A stretch of 64,000 nt of DNA, taken from Hypericum androsaemum. Lineage: Eukaryota > Streptophyta > Magnoliopsida > Malpighiales > Hypericaceae. Position 1 is the stretch's first letter. Every line of letters begins with the position of its first letter. The notes under the pieces are model-generated. The model saw nothing but the letters and a program-made list of their open reading frames with translations. It made no database searches and was not told the origin of the DNA. The translations under genes and the position numbers were made by a program. The DNA is taken from contig OZ023197.1 in assembly GCA_963995505.1 (NCBI GenBank), positions 4,434,121 through 4,498,120 of the forward strand. The letters are read 5' to 3'. This document shows positions 35,271 to 46,505 of the stretch, in pieces.

Positions 35271-35717
35271 GACTGACTTCTTCTAGATAATGCAATTTGC
35301 TAATTACCCGGCCTTGTGGTCGGACCTTTACCTTACGTTTGTCGAGTTTGGGGTAGGGTAAGAGTATTGGTCAACTTTTAAGATAGGGTTCGGATCTGAA
35401 TACGGTTCATGTAGATTCAAACTCAGATCTTACTCATACCCCATACTCATAAATCAGATCTTATCAGAATTAGACTACATATACCTATCAAGATTAAATA
35501 TGAAAATTATTTTCTTCTTATACTCATGACCATTAACGATAAAATAGGTTATATTATTAGCTTTCTCAACTTGAAATTAAATATTAGTATTTTATATATT
35601 GAATGTCGAAGTGGAGGTAAGTTAATGAATTTTTTAATGGTTTACCTTGAAATGTTAATAAAATTGTAAACCAATTGGTCTATGGGCAGAGCATAGATCT
35701 TGATTAGACTCCGAAGA
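35271..35717. other. Diverged hAT-like half element (left)
   Basis: Contains GGACCTTTACCTT, GGGTAGGGTAAG and GATCTTACTCATACCC, resembling the interior of the hAT MITE at 19514-20376. The matching half may lie right of the gypsy element, ending ATTGCCACCCCTA near 43101-43113, so the gypsy element probably landed inside an old hAT MITE. The last five bases (GAAGA, 35713-35717) are the gypsy target duplication. Confidence 0.45.
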
Positions 35718-37181
35718 TGATGAGTGTGTAAACGCTCATGTTTTGTCATATATTTCGCGCGTGTTTAGTCATGTTTTGAGTTATATTCATCATGTCATGT
35801 TAAGTCTTATGATCGATTTTGGAGGGGTAATTTCGAGAGACCATATTGCAAGAGTCATAACTTTTTGCTCGAGTGTCCGATTGTATCAAATAAGATACCG
35901 TTGGAAAGCTTGGAGAAAGATCTACATTTCGTCTTTTATGGTCGAAGCCAAATTCGGAGCATAAGAGGGACAAAAATGGAAAATATCAAGATTTGATGAA
36001 GCTGTGCAGCCCAACTAGCGACGGGGAGTTAACTAGCGGCCGCCAGTGAACTTGGAAGGCCTCCCCATCGCTAATGAACTAGCGACCGCTAGTAAGGGGA
36101 CCAAGAATGTTTATTGAAGAACCAACTAGCGGCCACCAGTTGTCTTAAACCGAGACTTTCCAGACTTCCTAATTTGCTAGGAATTTGATTTGTTTCCTAT
36201 TTATTCGACTCTGTTATGGGCCAAATAACATAAATATATTATTATTTGGCTAGTTAAACTTCCAATTTAGATTAACCTCCTCTAGGTTTTCCTAATTTTA
36301 TATTAGATTCGTGGCTATATATAAGCCTTATGAGACAATTCACGGGGGACGTTACTACTTGCAGAATTGAGAACAGCCTTTAGAGCTTAATAAAGGGACG
36401 ATTTCAGTTACCACGGGGAAAGGATTGGCAAGGCTTGATCATCACGACTAAGCTTTCTCTACCTCTACCTTTATGTTAATTACTATCATGTTCTTCGTTA
36501 ATCTTTTGTGCTTTGTCAACATGCTTAGCGAATAGTTCTCTCGTGAGTGCGATACCCTAATTATGTGATTACTTGTCTATGTTAGCTATGGTTTGATTAT
36601 CTTTCGTAGTAGTTGTCAATTGATGATCTTAATGCTTAATCTAACTTGATCACTTAGATTATGATATTTAGTTGATAATAATAGACCGGAAGGTATTAGA
36701 ATCAACGGAAGAGTCAATTGACATGTCTTAAGGTATTAATGAGGAATCTTGATACTAAGGGATAACCCGATAGGAGTTAACTTCATAATTGAGTTTAGTT
36801 TAGTTCTTGGTCTAATTAATGAGCAGAAGCGTTGGTTAGTAATCATGATCTACTCTAGCTTAGTTTTGTCATCCTAATGAGCGGAAGCGTTAGGGAGATG
36901 CACTAGAACACTCCGGGTACCAGATAGAACTTCATAAAAACCATAGTCTCGACATAGATGGGTAGTCCATAAGGGTATCGTGCTCATTTATCTCCATTGA
37001 TTTACAACTCGTCTTTTATTTGCATTTTCGATCTAGTTTTATTTACTTTACAATCTTTTAATTTTCCCGCTTCACATAATTATTTGCATTGATTTTGTGT
37101 TCAACCCTCAGTTCGAAACCCTACTTACTCACTATACTATTTGATTGTGCGTTTAATTGCTTATCAATTTTGCGTACATCA
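35718..37181 (+). repeat. 5' LTR of the gag-protease element
   Basis: 1,464 bp. It differs from the right LTR mainly by a ~75-bp deletion after GATCGATTT (near 35820) and an 18-bp deletion near 36125. It holds a cluster of ACTAGCGNCCGCTAGT-like dyads at 36012-36140. Confidence 0.93.
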
Positions 37182-37295
37182 AATTGGCGCTGTCGACACG
37201 GAACTGAGATTTTAGGACATAAACTCAATAGCACTTGGTTTTGTGTGGCAAACTTGCTGATTTCGTGTGATTTCTGTTTCAGGATTCTCTAGTGC

Positions 37296-38801
37296 ATGCC
37301 AAGAACCCGGAGTGAAGAACTAGACCTTGACACAGACACGGTGCTTGAGGTTGACATCGGAGTACTCGAAAGGGTAATTAGGCGTAAAAAGAGGGACCAA
37401 GCGAGATCAATGGCACAAAATCAGGAAGATGGAGCGCTCCAAGCTGTAGGAGTCACGCCACGCAGAAGGACGCTACTGGAATCATCTGTTCCCACCTGAA
37501 ATGGGAATCCTAATGGTTTACAACAACCACCTGTAGGTCCCCACTCTTTCCAGATTCCAGCAGCAATTGTCGGACTACTGCAAAACTCGGTCCAATTTGG
37601 CGGCTTGCCAAGCGAAGATCCTCAAGACCATCTATCTCGATTTGAAGATATCTGCAACATCATGAAATTCCAAAATGTCGATGATGATGTCTTGAAGCTG
37701 CGCCTCTTTCACTTTTCTTTGAAAGATCGAGCTCGTGTTTGGTACAACAAGTTGAAAGGAGAGACGATTCAGAGTTGGAATGATCTGGCCCATGCTTACC
37801 TCCGGAAGTTCTTTTCTATGGCCAAGTCAGCCAAACTCTTGCAAGAAATTAACACGTTCATCCAAGGAGATGGGGAGAACATCTATGAAGCCTGGGAACG
37901 GTTCACAGATCTCCAAAGTGCCTTCCCTCAACATGGTATAACTCAAGACAACCTCATGAAAATCTTCTACAACGGGTTAGATGGCCCATCCCGTGACCAT
38001 ATTGATGCCTCCTTTCAAGGTGTGTTCTTGAGGAAGACTGCTGATGAAGCTGCTAGCTTAATGGAGGAAATGGCTGAAGTCAATGGTATGTGGCCAAAAG
38101 AACGTGCTAGGCAACCACGTAAGAAAGCAGCCCCAGGTGTACTCGAAGTAAATGCCAACATGAAGCTCGAAGCTCAAATAGAAGCACTTACCAAAAGACT
38201 TGACAAGTTGACTAAGGACAAGGAACAGGCAGCTGTGGTGCAAGATACTTGTCAGCTTTGCAAAGGGGCACATCCCACAACTGACTGTCCAATGTTGGAA
38301 GAGATCCAGTCCATTGCTGATAGAACACCACCAGGAATGGGCTACTCACAACAAGCTAATGCTCAGCCAAATTTCTCTCGATTTGGTCAGCAAGCACACA
38401 ACATTAATGCCCAGCAAGACTCCAGGAAACCATATTTGGGCGAGCAAGTCAAAGAAATGGGTGACAAGATTGATAAGTTAGTGGGGGTAGTCCAGCAGTC
38501 CATCCAACAACAAAGTATAACTGTGCAGCGGCTGGATCGTTGTGAAGCACGTCAGCAAGAGTTTGAGACATACCTAAAGGGGCAAGCCACGCAACTCAAG
38601 AAGATGGAGATCGAACTTGGAAATTTGGCTGCAGCAAACACTCAAAGGGAAATAGGTGCTCTACCCAGCAACACCGAGTCAAACCCGCGAGGACAGGTGA
38701 TGGCCATCATATCGAGGAGTATGGACGAGGATGATGAACTATATATTCCTCCACCCTCCACCTCCATTCCCGCAAAGACTTTGGAGAAAGCCACCACTTG
38801 A
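37296..38801 (+). pseudogene. gag of the TR-GAG-like element
   Basis: One frame from MPRTRSEELDLDTD (37296) to 38801, interrupted by a single TGA at 37497-37499. The Retrotrans_gag domain is clear: GLPSEDPQDHLSRFEDICN, RLFHFSLKDRARVWYNKL, YLRKFFS, WERFTDL and FYNGLDGPSRDHID. A zinc-knuckle-like CQLCKGAHPTTDCP and coiled-coil glutamine-rich sequence follow. The frame shifts by one near 38780; the other frame continues as ENKPTLKECAELIKPA up to a TAG at 38986-38988 and leads directly into the protease. Confidence 0.88.
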
Positions 38802-38991
38802 GAACAAACCCACTTTAAAAGAATGTGCCGAACTGATCAAGCCAGCCATAGAGGATGAGGTAGTTACTGAGAAGAAGGAGCAACCAGCCTATATCAGTGC
38901 AAAAAAGGATTCTTATGTTCCTCCACCATCACCTCAACAAGTCAAGAAAGCAGCAGTGATCGATGAGAAGGCCCTTGAATTCATATAGACA

Positions 38992-39555
38992 ATGGAAGAA
39001 ATTCAACGCCATGTCTCTTTCCTGGAGATGTTAGATAAAAGGCCACAATATGCAGAGTTTCTGAAGGAAATCATCACAAGAAAGAAGAGGCGGCATTATG
39101 GCAAGATGACCCCTTTGGTAGAAAATGACATACCGCCAAAACTAAAAGATCCAGGGAGTTTCACTATTCCTTGTACTATTGACGGTGTTCAGTTTCCACA
39201 TTGTTTATGTGATTTGGGTGCCAATATTAATCTTATGCCTTTGGCTACTTTCAGGAAACTCAATTTAGGAGATATCAAACCTACATCTATGATGATAGAG
39301 CTTGCAGATCACACTAAGAAGAAACCACATGGAATTGTGGAAGATGTGCATATCAAAGTCGACAAGTCTCTTATACCCGTAGACTTTGTAGTACTGGACT
39401 ACGTTGTAGATGCAAGTTGTCCATTAATTCTAGGACGTCCATTCCTCAACACTTGTCATGCAATGGTAGATGTTCACAAGGGCAAGCTACTTCTCCGCAT
39501 AGGCCCAGATGAAATAGAGTTCCAAGTAACCGATAAGCGCCTCCATCCACCATAG
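38992..39555 (+). CDS. Retropepsin-like aspartic protease of the TR-GAG-like element
   Basis: 188-codon open segment downstream of gag: MEEIQRHVSFLEMLDKRPQY, then PPKLKDPGSFTIPCTIDG and the active-site region CDLGANINLMPLATFRKL, where DLGA replaces the usual DSGA or DTGA, as is common in Athila-type elements. VDFVVLDY and CPLILGRPFLNTCHAMVDV form the second half of the fold. It ends TAG at 39553-39555. The expected reverse transcriptase does not follow. Confidence 0.85.
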   Translation: MEEIQRHVSFLEMLDKRPQYAEFLKEIITRKKRRHYGKMTPLVENDIPPKLKDPGSFTIPCTIDGVQFPHCLCDLGANINLMPLATFRKLNLGDIKPTSMMIELADHTKKKPHGIVEDVHIKVDKSLIPVDFVVLDYVVDASCPLILGRPFLNTCHAMVDVHKGKLLLRIGPDEIEFQVTDKRLHPP

Positions 39556-41399
39556 TGCCACAGGGAGTAACAAAGTCAAGCTAACGACTCTAAATTAGCA
39601 CGTTTAGTATTTAAGTTTTCTTTATTTTTGTATTTGCTTCAGTAACGTTATTTCGATTTAGTGTTTTAATGGTCCCAGCAGGAGGTTTAGATAAGAGCAA
39701 ACTAGATTTCAACGGAGCTCGCCAGTCCATACACAAACTTTGTTGCGCACAAAGACAATTAGAGCGAAACACCACCAACCTTCCCCACCGCCTCCTATCA
39801 ATTGACAGGGCAGTACCAGTCCTTTCCTCTGTTCCTCTATGTTATGTGTCTGTTTTGTGCCTCGTGATATTCATGTTCGTGTGTGTGATGTTGTTGGTGT
39901 CTTGGCCCTACATTGAGGACAATGTGTTCAATAAGTGTGTGGGGGGGGGGGGTCAACGTGCGGTTTCGTTTCAGTTTGGCATATGTGATTGAGTCTAGAT
40001 CTGAATTTAGGATTGTGTTTATGTGTGTTTGTGGATGAAGTGTTGTCAAAGCATATGATGAATCTCCCCCCCCTCGAATTTTGAACTTTTGTTAGAAGTT
40101 AAATCCCATACCTTGTTAGGAATCAAGTTTGAGTACGATGAGTAGAGACGTGTAGGAACAACATCCTTGGTTGTTTAGGTTAGTGGTTGCACTTGGTAGA
40201 TTATACTAGCGGCATTGATGAGTGACCTTGTGAGATTTTAGAGCCGAAGGAGGAGACAACCGTCTCTGCATAGCATGAGGTGCCTACATTGCTCCGGTCA
40301 TCGGGTTTCATGCCATCACTTGGTACCATTTTGGTGGTGTGGGTGTAAGTGACAGGACGGGGGCCATCTTTGATATTGAGCCTAGAGTCTTAGAGCCGAA
40401 AACCCTTTATATCCTTTGTTTAAACCCGTTGAGCTTGAACTTTTTCTTTGAAATATTATATGTAAGCCAATATGTAAGCCCTATATCCACAATCTTACCC
40501 ACCTTTGATCACTTTGGTCCGAGGATGCATTAGGTCTTAATCTTTGGGGTATAATTGTAAGAGTTCATTTGATAGAATAGCTCGGGAATAAACAATGGGG
40601 TAATGGGTAGAAATGAGGCCAACAAAGAAGCCGAGACCAGTTGCCTTTGATGTGCAATGTGATGAATTTCATGTGATTGAGGAAGGTTGTGAAAAGTGAA
40701 AAGAAGAAAAAAGGAAAAGGAAAAAAAGAAAGAAAAAAGAAAAGTGAAGGAAAAGAAGAAGAAAAAAGTGAAAAAGTGATGAAAAGGGAATGTGAAAGTT
40801 GAAAATGGAACAAATGTTTAATGATGGAAAGTGGAAAGTTTGGAAAGAGGTTGGAAAGTGAATAAATGGCACGGCTCGAGTTAAGTGGTCAATAGGATTT
40901 GGGTGTAATCTTGGGATGAGTGCATATTAGATATAGTGTGAGGTATTTAGAGTAGACGAGAGCTAGAATATTTTTGTGAGCTCCTCGGCCGGGTGGTTTA
41001 GCTACTTCCCACATATATTATCCTCACCTGACCTTAACCCCATTACAACCCAATGAAAAGTCCCTTTGATCATGAGCTCCACATTTATCGAGGCACCACT
41101 GAGTGAGACGTATGAAACTTTGAGATCCCGGACGTGTACGAGAGTGATAGGTAGTTGACTACTCATATATGTGAGCTTAAATTTCTGAACCTCTGAGTGG
41201 TCAACCTTCTAGTGTAATCTACTAAGTGCGAAAACTGGGTTAAACCATCAAGGATGCGGTGTCTACACGTTCTTACTCCTTGTGCTCAGGTAAGTGAACT
41301 ACTTGGTTGTGGGGTGGTGTTTTAATAAGAGTTTGAAAGTTTTGGTGTGTGTCTGATGCGCCTTACTTGAGGACAAGCAAGGAAATAAGTGTGGGGGTG
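39556..41399 (+). other. Non-coding 3' interior of the TR-GAG-like element
   Basis: No domain recognised in any frame. A G12 run follows GTGTGTG near 39941, resembling an internal copy of the purine tract before the LTR. A long purine-only stretch of GAAAAG/GGAAAA units spans 40675-40765; pyrimidine-rich frames on the other strand are artefacts. Ends in GTGTGGGGGTG before the right LTR. Confidence 0.6.
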
Positions 41400-42956
41400 T
41401 GATGAGTGTGTAAACGCTCATGTTTTGTCATATGTTTCGCGCGTGTTTAGTCATATTTTGAGTTATATTCATCATGTCATGTTAAGTCTTATGATCGATT
41501 TAGTATATTTATGTTCGGAAATAGATTTCTACCCATTGTCATATTTTGTAGGAAATTGGAGCTCAGTGAAGGTTGTTGGAGGGGTAATTTCGAGAGACCA
41601 TATTGTAAGAGTCATAACATTGTTTTCGAGTATCTGATTGTATCAAATAAGATACCGTTGGAAAGCTTGGAGAAATATCTACATTTCGTCTTTTATGGTC
41701 GAAGCCAAATTCGGAGCATAAGAGGGACAAAAATGGAAAATATGAAGATTTGATGAAGCTGTGCAGCCCAACTAGCGTCGGGGAGTTAACTAGCGGCCGC
41801 CAGTGAACTTGGAAGGCCTTCCCATCGCTAATGAACTAGCGACCGCTAGTAAGGGGACCCAGAATATTTATTGAAGACCCAACTAGCGGCCGCAAGTTCA
41901 TTAGCGGCCACCAGTTGTCTTAAACCGAGACTTTCCAGACTTCCTAATTTGCTAGGAATTTGATTTGTTTCCTATTTATTCGACTCTGTTACGGGCCAAA
42001 TAACATAAATATATTATTATTTGGCTAGTTAAACTTCCAATTTAGATTAATCTCCTCTAAGTTTTCCTAATTTTGTATTAGATTCGTGGCTATATATAAG
42101 CCTTAGGAGACAATTCACGGGGGACGTTACTACTTGCAGAATTGAGAACAACCTTTAGAGCTTAATAAAGGGACGATTTCAGTTAGCACGGGGAAAGGAT
42201 TGGCAAGGCTTGATCATCACGACTAAGCTTTCTCTACCTCTACCTTTATGTTAATTGCTATCATGTTCTTCGTTAATCTTTTGTGCTTTGTCAACATGCT
42301 TAGCGAGTAGTTCTCTCGTGAGTGCGATGCCCTAATTATGTGATTACTTGTCTATGTTAGCTATGGTTTGATTATCTTTCGTAGTAGTTTTCAATTGATG
42401 ATCTTAATGCTTAATCTAACTTGATCACTTAGATTATGATATTTAGTTGATAATAATGGACCGGAAGGTATTAGAATCAACGGAAGAGTCAATTGACATG
42501 TCTTAAGGTATTAATGAGGAATCTTGATACTAAGGGATAACCCGATAGGAGTTAACTTCATAATTGAGTTTAGTTTAGTTCTTGGTCTAATTATTGAGCG
42601 GAAGCGTTGGTTAGTATTCATGATCTACTCTAGCTTAGTTTTGTCATCCTAATGAGCGGAAGCGTTAGGGAGATGCACTAGAACACTCCGGGTACTAGTT
42701 AGAACTTCATAAAAACCATAGTCTCGACATAGATGGGTAGTCCATAAGGGTATCGTGCTCATTTATCTCCATTGATTTACAACTCGTCTTTTATTTGCGT
42801 TTTCGATCTAGTTTTATTTACTTTACAATCTTTTAATTTTTCCGCTTCACATAATTATTTGCATTGATTTTGTGTTCAACCCTCAGTTCGAAACACTACT
42901 TACTCACTATACTATTTGATTGTGCGTTTAATTGCTTATCAATTTTGCGTACATCA
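41400..42956 (+). repeat. 3' LTR of the gag-protease element
   Basis: 1,557 bp, apparently the fuller version of the LTR. The ACTAGCG/CGCTAGT dyad cluster lies at about 41770-41920. Confidence 0.93.
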
Positions 42957-43629
42957 GAAGACCATGAAGGTCGAGTTTTAATCCTTACTTCAAAAATCCG
43001 CAAGATCTAGGGTGTGATCTGTGTCCTACCTCTATTGTGTCCTACCTCTAAATATAGGTGTGAGTTTGGATCCCAACTCTTGCCATACATACCATATTCA
43101 TTGCCACCCCTACCAATTGGTCACCATGGATAGTGCAGGATAGCATATTACGGAAGAGTCTATAGATCCAAACTCTATATAGGATCCTTCAATATTAGCA
43201 ATTGATTGTGATCCTCTCTCGTTGAGAGGCTTCTGTATTAGTGTTACTAATCGCATTCATGAGTTCTGGATGTGAACGTCAGATGCAGCTACTTGTTTAC
43301 TTCATTCTGGAATCCTACGTTGCCTAAATGAGAATTGGGCCGTAGAGAGTTTTATTTTGCGTGGGCCCGTGAAGCTTTCCAAAGAGTGCTTGCATGTAAT
43401 GCGAACAACGTCCGAATGTTCTTGATCACCTTACGATTTGGGCCTTCAACAATTCAATGTTATCCCTTTAAAAAAAATTGTAATATTCAAATGGGCACAC
43501 TTAATAGTAAATAGACGTTGGCGTGAATTAAGACATTTATCAAATTTTCTCTTTCATCTCGTCAACAAATGTTACGAAGTTGGTAAAAATAGTAGTACAA
43601 TTAGATTCACATAAGAATGTAAAATGTTA
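42957..43629. other. Intergenic, right half of possible old hAT, then AT-rich DNA
   Basis: CCTACCTCTA and related short repeats (43021-43060) and ATTGCCACCCCTA (43101-43113) resemble a hAT MITE terminus. The rest up to the Pack-MULE shows no gene. The last nine bases AAAATGTTA are the Pack-MULE target duplication. Confidence 0.4.
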
Positions 43630-43950
43630 GAGATAATTACTTTCAGGACCCCAGGGTATACTCAAATAGACTCTGAGGACCTTGTAATTTTCTTACTAAT
43701 TGTTGAGCCCCTGTAGTTTGGTTATTATTATACTCTCGGGTTCCTGGCTGATGTCAGCAGTTATTTTTGCCTTTTTTGTCATAGAAATGACCTTTATGCC
43801 CTTACACAAAAAAACAAAAAATACAATAAACCCATCGTTCTTCGCCGGTCCAATCGACCCCGACCCACATCGTTCCCAAATCCGTCATTGGTCCAATCCA
43901 ACCGACGTCAACCCAACTTCGACTTTTTTCCTTTCCCCGACCCGTCGTTG

Positions 43951-44298
43951 GTCCGCAACAAAAACTAACACTGTCTCCTTCTCCTCCGGACCAAACCTCT
44001 CCACCGTCGGTGCCGTGCACCCAAGAACCTCCCCAGCCGGCAACAGCTTGGAGTGTGGAATCAAAACCCTAAATCCTCTCGCCTCCAATTTCGGCCTCGC
44101 CTCCCTAATCGCAGAAGCAAACTGTATCGTCTCGGCTAGAATGATAAGCCGCTTCCTCCCCTCCCCTCTGCCGGCGAAGTTCAACTCCACGGTCTTCACC
44201 AAACGGTCAACATCGATCCTAATCTCGACGAAGACGTAAATGCAAGGGACCTGAGTCATGTAGATAGGGACTAGGCGGTTGTGGCCGTAGTGGATGTG
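43951..44298 (-). pseudogene. DPH1: Captured fragment of DPH1 (diphthamide synthase subunit 1)
   Basis: DPH1, with DPH2, forms the iron-sulfur enzyme that puts the first 3-amino-3-carboxypropyl group on the eEF2 histidine that becomes diphthamide. The minus-strand frame reads YGHNRLVPI, CIYVFVEIRIDVDRLVKTVE, ETIQFASAIREARPKLEARG, FRVLIPHSK and GEVLGCTAPTVERFG, then VLVFVAD. This is the central part of plant DPH1 including the cluster-binding cysteine of GCTAP. The match ends after VFVAD, and the rest of the frame runs into MULE repeat. No intron is seen inside the fragment. The plus-strand frame over the same DNA is its antisense shadow. Confidence 0.85.
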
Positions 44299-44931
44299 GG
44301 TCGGGTCCGATTGGACCGGCGAGGAAGACGATGGGTTAATTGTTTTTTTTGTTTTTTTGTGTAAGGGCATAAAAGTTATTTCCATGACAAAAAAGACAAA
44401 AATAACTGCTGACATCAGCCAGGGACCCGAGAGTATAATTGTTAGGAATTCAGCAACTAGAGAACAAGATCGCACAAAGAACACGGAACAAGAGAATTAC
44501 GTGGTTCGGCCTAATGCCTACATCCACGGGGAGAAAGGAGAACTTTTATTGATGAGTTTCCGAGCCACAAAGCCATACAAATAACCTAGGGTAACATGTC
44601 TTTATATAGAGACAAACCCTTGGTGTACAAGTAACCTATCTAGGTCTAATTAGGAGTCCAAAATCTAGTCAGAATAGGAATAGGAATAGGAAATAAGTCT
44701 TTCCTATTTCTCGCCATCCCAACAATCTCCACCTTGGCGAGAAATCATCTCGTGGAAGAACCATGAAGCTCCATCCGAACTTCAACAAACTCCGCCTTGA
44801 CAAAACACCGCCCCATGAAGAACCATGAGATCTTGCAAAACCAATCCGACTCCACCGACTCCATCTCGGACCATAGAAGCACCGCCATCAATAATACCAT
44901 CTCAACTTTCTCACCACCTTTTTCCGTTCAA

Positions 44932-45813
44932 TCACATGGAGTCAGCCCCCAAGCTCGAGCTTCCAAGCTTGCTTGGCCTATTCTCTCCAATCTCCATTGA
45001 ACCCCAACTAGCAAGTCCACCTGTTGAAGCAACCTTGCTACCAATAGACGCATCCTCTATTTTTCGGTCAGCCCCATGCTCTACAACCTCGAACTGCTTC
45101 TCTGTTGGACCTTTTTGCCTCAAACCAATGCTACTTGCTATAGTATAAAAAGGGCAACCTTTTGTTCCACCAAGTAGAACCCTCGACGTGCTTCGAACTC
45201 CATTGTTCGGCCTTGAGTGAGATACCTGATTCGCCCGTGGTGTCACCAACGGCTTCGCATTCCCCATGCAAAACCTACCCAACACCTTTGACGTGCACGT
45301 CCCTTTAGACAACCATAGCAGGGCCCAGCTAACAATGCTTCTCTGAGACAACCATGGCTCATTGCCAACCATGCCTCCACGAAACAACCATAGCTTGCTA
45401 TCCATGTCTCCGCGAATCCCAACTACACTCAAACCATCCATGTCAAGCCTTTGCTCCCTCATACGAACCAACCTCATATGACCTGAGCTTTTGCCAACTC
45501 CTTTAGACCCATTGATGTGACTCCACCTACAACAATGTGCCTCACTAACTTGTAGGTATTCTCTTTCACCCTTCATCCCTACCATCGCATCCTTCTCCAC
45601 CTTCATTAGCATACCTTTATAACTATCACTGTTATAATCCAAGGTCCCTAATGAAAAGAGATTAACAAGATGCATTGGACTTGATAAGACAGAAAACCAG
45701 TCACCATCCGACCCGTCTGAATATGTGGCCATGGTTGTGGATGCCGATCCCTCCTCGTTGTCTTGATCCCTAGTTCGTCCTGGATAGTCCCCTTCATGTG
45801 CCCTTCTCCGCAC
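44932..45813 (-). pseudogene. Composite pol scraps of the deleted Copia derivative
   Basis: A surprisingly open 293-codon minus-strand frame made of non-adjacent pol pieces: SPMHLVNLFSLGTLD and MLMKVEKDAMVGMKGER (protease to pre-integrase junction), HMRLVRMREQRLD (pre-integrase finger, normally LGHMSEQGL) and RFCMGNAKPLVTPRANQ (end of reverse transcriptase/start of RNase H). Active-site sequences are missing. The open frame probably reflects fortuitous joins, not a working protein. Confidence 0.6.
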
Positions 45814-45819
45814 TTGAAA

Positions 45820-46104
45820 CTACTTCCATTGAACTTCTTTGACTCCGACCTGGATCCTCTTCCATAACACAGCTGGTGGCTCCTCATCATCCGCCAAGCA
45901 CAAGCGAATCTTCGCTACCGCCTTGGCCTCCAACTCTTCCCACTCTTGCTCCTCCATCTTCTCGGACTTCTTCTCCGAGAGCGCGATAACCATCCCTTGT
46001 TGCACGAGGAGATCCTTGACACGCCTTTGCCATAACCCAAAATTCGAAGAACCATCGAACTTCACAAGAGCAAACTCCGCGTCGTCCGTCATCCTCCAAC
46101 CCAA
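45820..46104 (-). pseudogene. Start of Copia gag in the deleted derivative
   Basis: The frame MTDDAEFALVKFDGSSNFGL (ATG at 46092), then WQRRVKDLLVQQGM and KAVAKIRLCLADD, is the N-terminal Copia gag domain. It runs about 80 residues before the deletion; the downstream sequence no longer encodes the rest of the capsid. Confidence 0.85.
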
Positions 46105-46505
46105 GCTTTGATACCAATTGTTAGGAATTCAGCAACTAGAGAACAAGATCGCACAAAGAACACGGAACAAGAGAATTACGTGGTTCGGCCTAATGCTTAC
46201 ATCCACGGGGAGAAAGGAGAACTTTTATTGATGAGTTTCCGAGCCACAAAGCCATACAAATAACCTAGGGTAACATGTCTTTATATAGAGACAAACCCTT
46301 GGTGTACAAGTAACCTATCTAGGTCTAATTAGGAGTCCAAAATCTAGTCAGAATAGGAATAGGAATAGGAAATAAGTTTTTCCTATTTCTCGCCATCCCA
46401 ACAATAATAATAACCAAACTAGAGGGGCTCAGCAATTAGTAGAAAAACTACAGAGTCCTCAGAGTCTATTTGACTATACCCTGGGGTCCTGAGAGTAATT
46501 ATCTC

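Larger units (their letters stand above)
35718..42956 (+). mobile_element. Non-autonomous gypsy-type element with gag and protease only (TR-GAG-like)
   Basis: LTRs at 35718-37181 and 41400-42956 start TGATGAGTGTG and end GTACATCA. The target duplication is GAAGA (35713-35717 and 42957-42961). The primer-binding-site region directly after the left LTR is TTGGCGCTGTCGACACGG; a purine tract GTGTGGGGGTG precedes the right LTR. The interior encodes gag and an aspartic protease, then about 1.8 kb of non-coding DNA. No reverse transcriptase, RNase H or integrase is present, so mobility would need a partner in trans. The gag and protease style is that of the Athila/Tat side of Ty3-gypsy. Confidence 0.92.
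44440..46403 (-). mobile_element. Internally deleted Copia derivative, 285-bp LTRs
   Basis: LTRs 44440-44724 and 46119-46403 (both 285 bp, differing at very few positions) begin TGTTAGG and end CCCAACA. The 5-bp target duplication is ATAAT (44435-44439 and 46404-46408). In minus-strand orientation, the primer-binding site TGGTATCAAAGC follows the upstream LTR and the purine tract AAGGTGGAGA precedes the downstream one. The interior is only 1.4 kb, with a gag start and scraps of pol, so it is non-autonomous. The near-identical LTRs suggest a recent insertion. Confidence 0.92.
43630..46505. mobile_element. Pack-MULE carrying a DPH1 fragment, itself hit by a Copia derivative
   Basis: Inverted ends begin GAGATAATTACT and share TCAGGACCCCAGGGTATA, CAAATAGACTCTGAGGAC and TTTGGTTATTATTATACTCTC. 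Arms are 43630-43825 and, split by the nested insertion, 44330-44439 plus 46404-46505. Flanks AAAATGTTA (43621-43629) and AAAATATTA (46506-46514) match at 8 of 9. The interior holds about 350 bp of coding sequence from the host gene DPH1. It was subsequently split by the 1,964-bp retroelement at 44440-46403. Confidence 0.9.

Noticed and set aside
43700..44239. 180-codon plus-strand frame
   Set aside because: Antisense of the captured DPH1 fragment and of the MULE arm; no family features.
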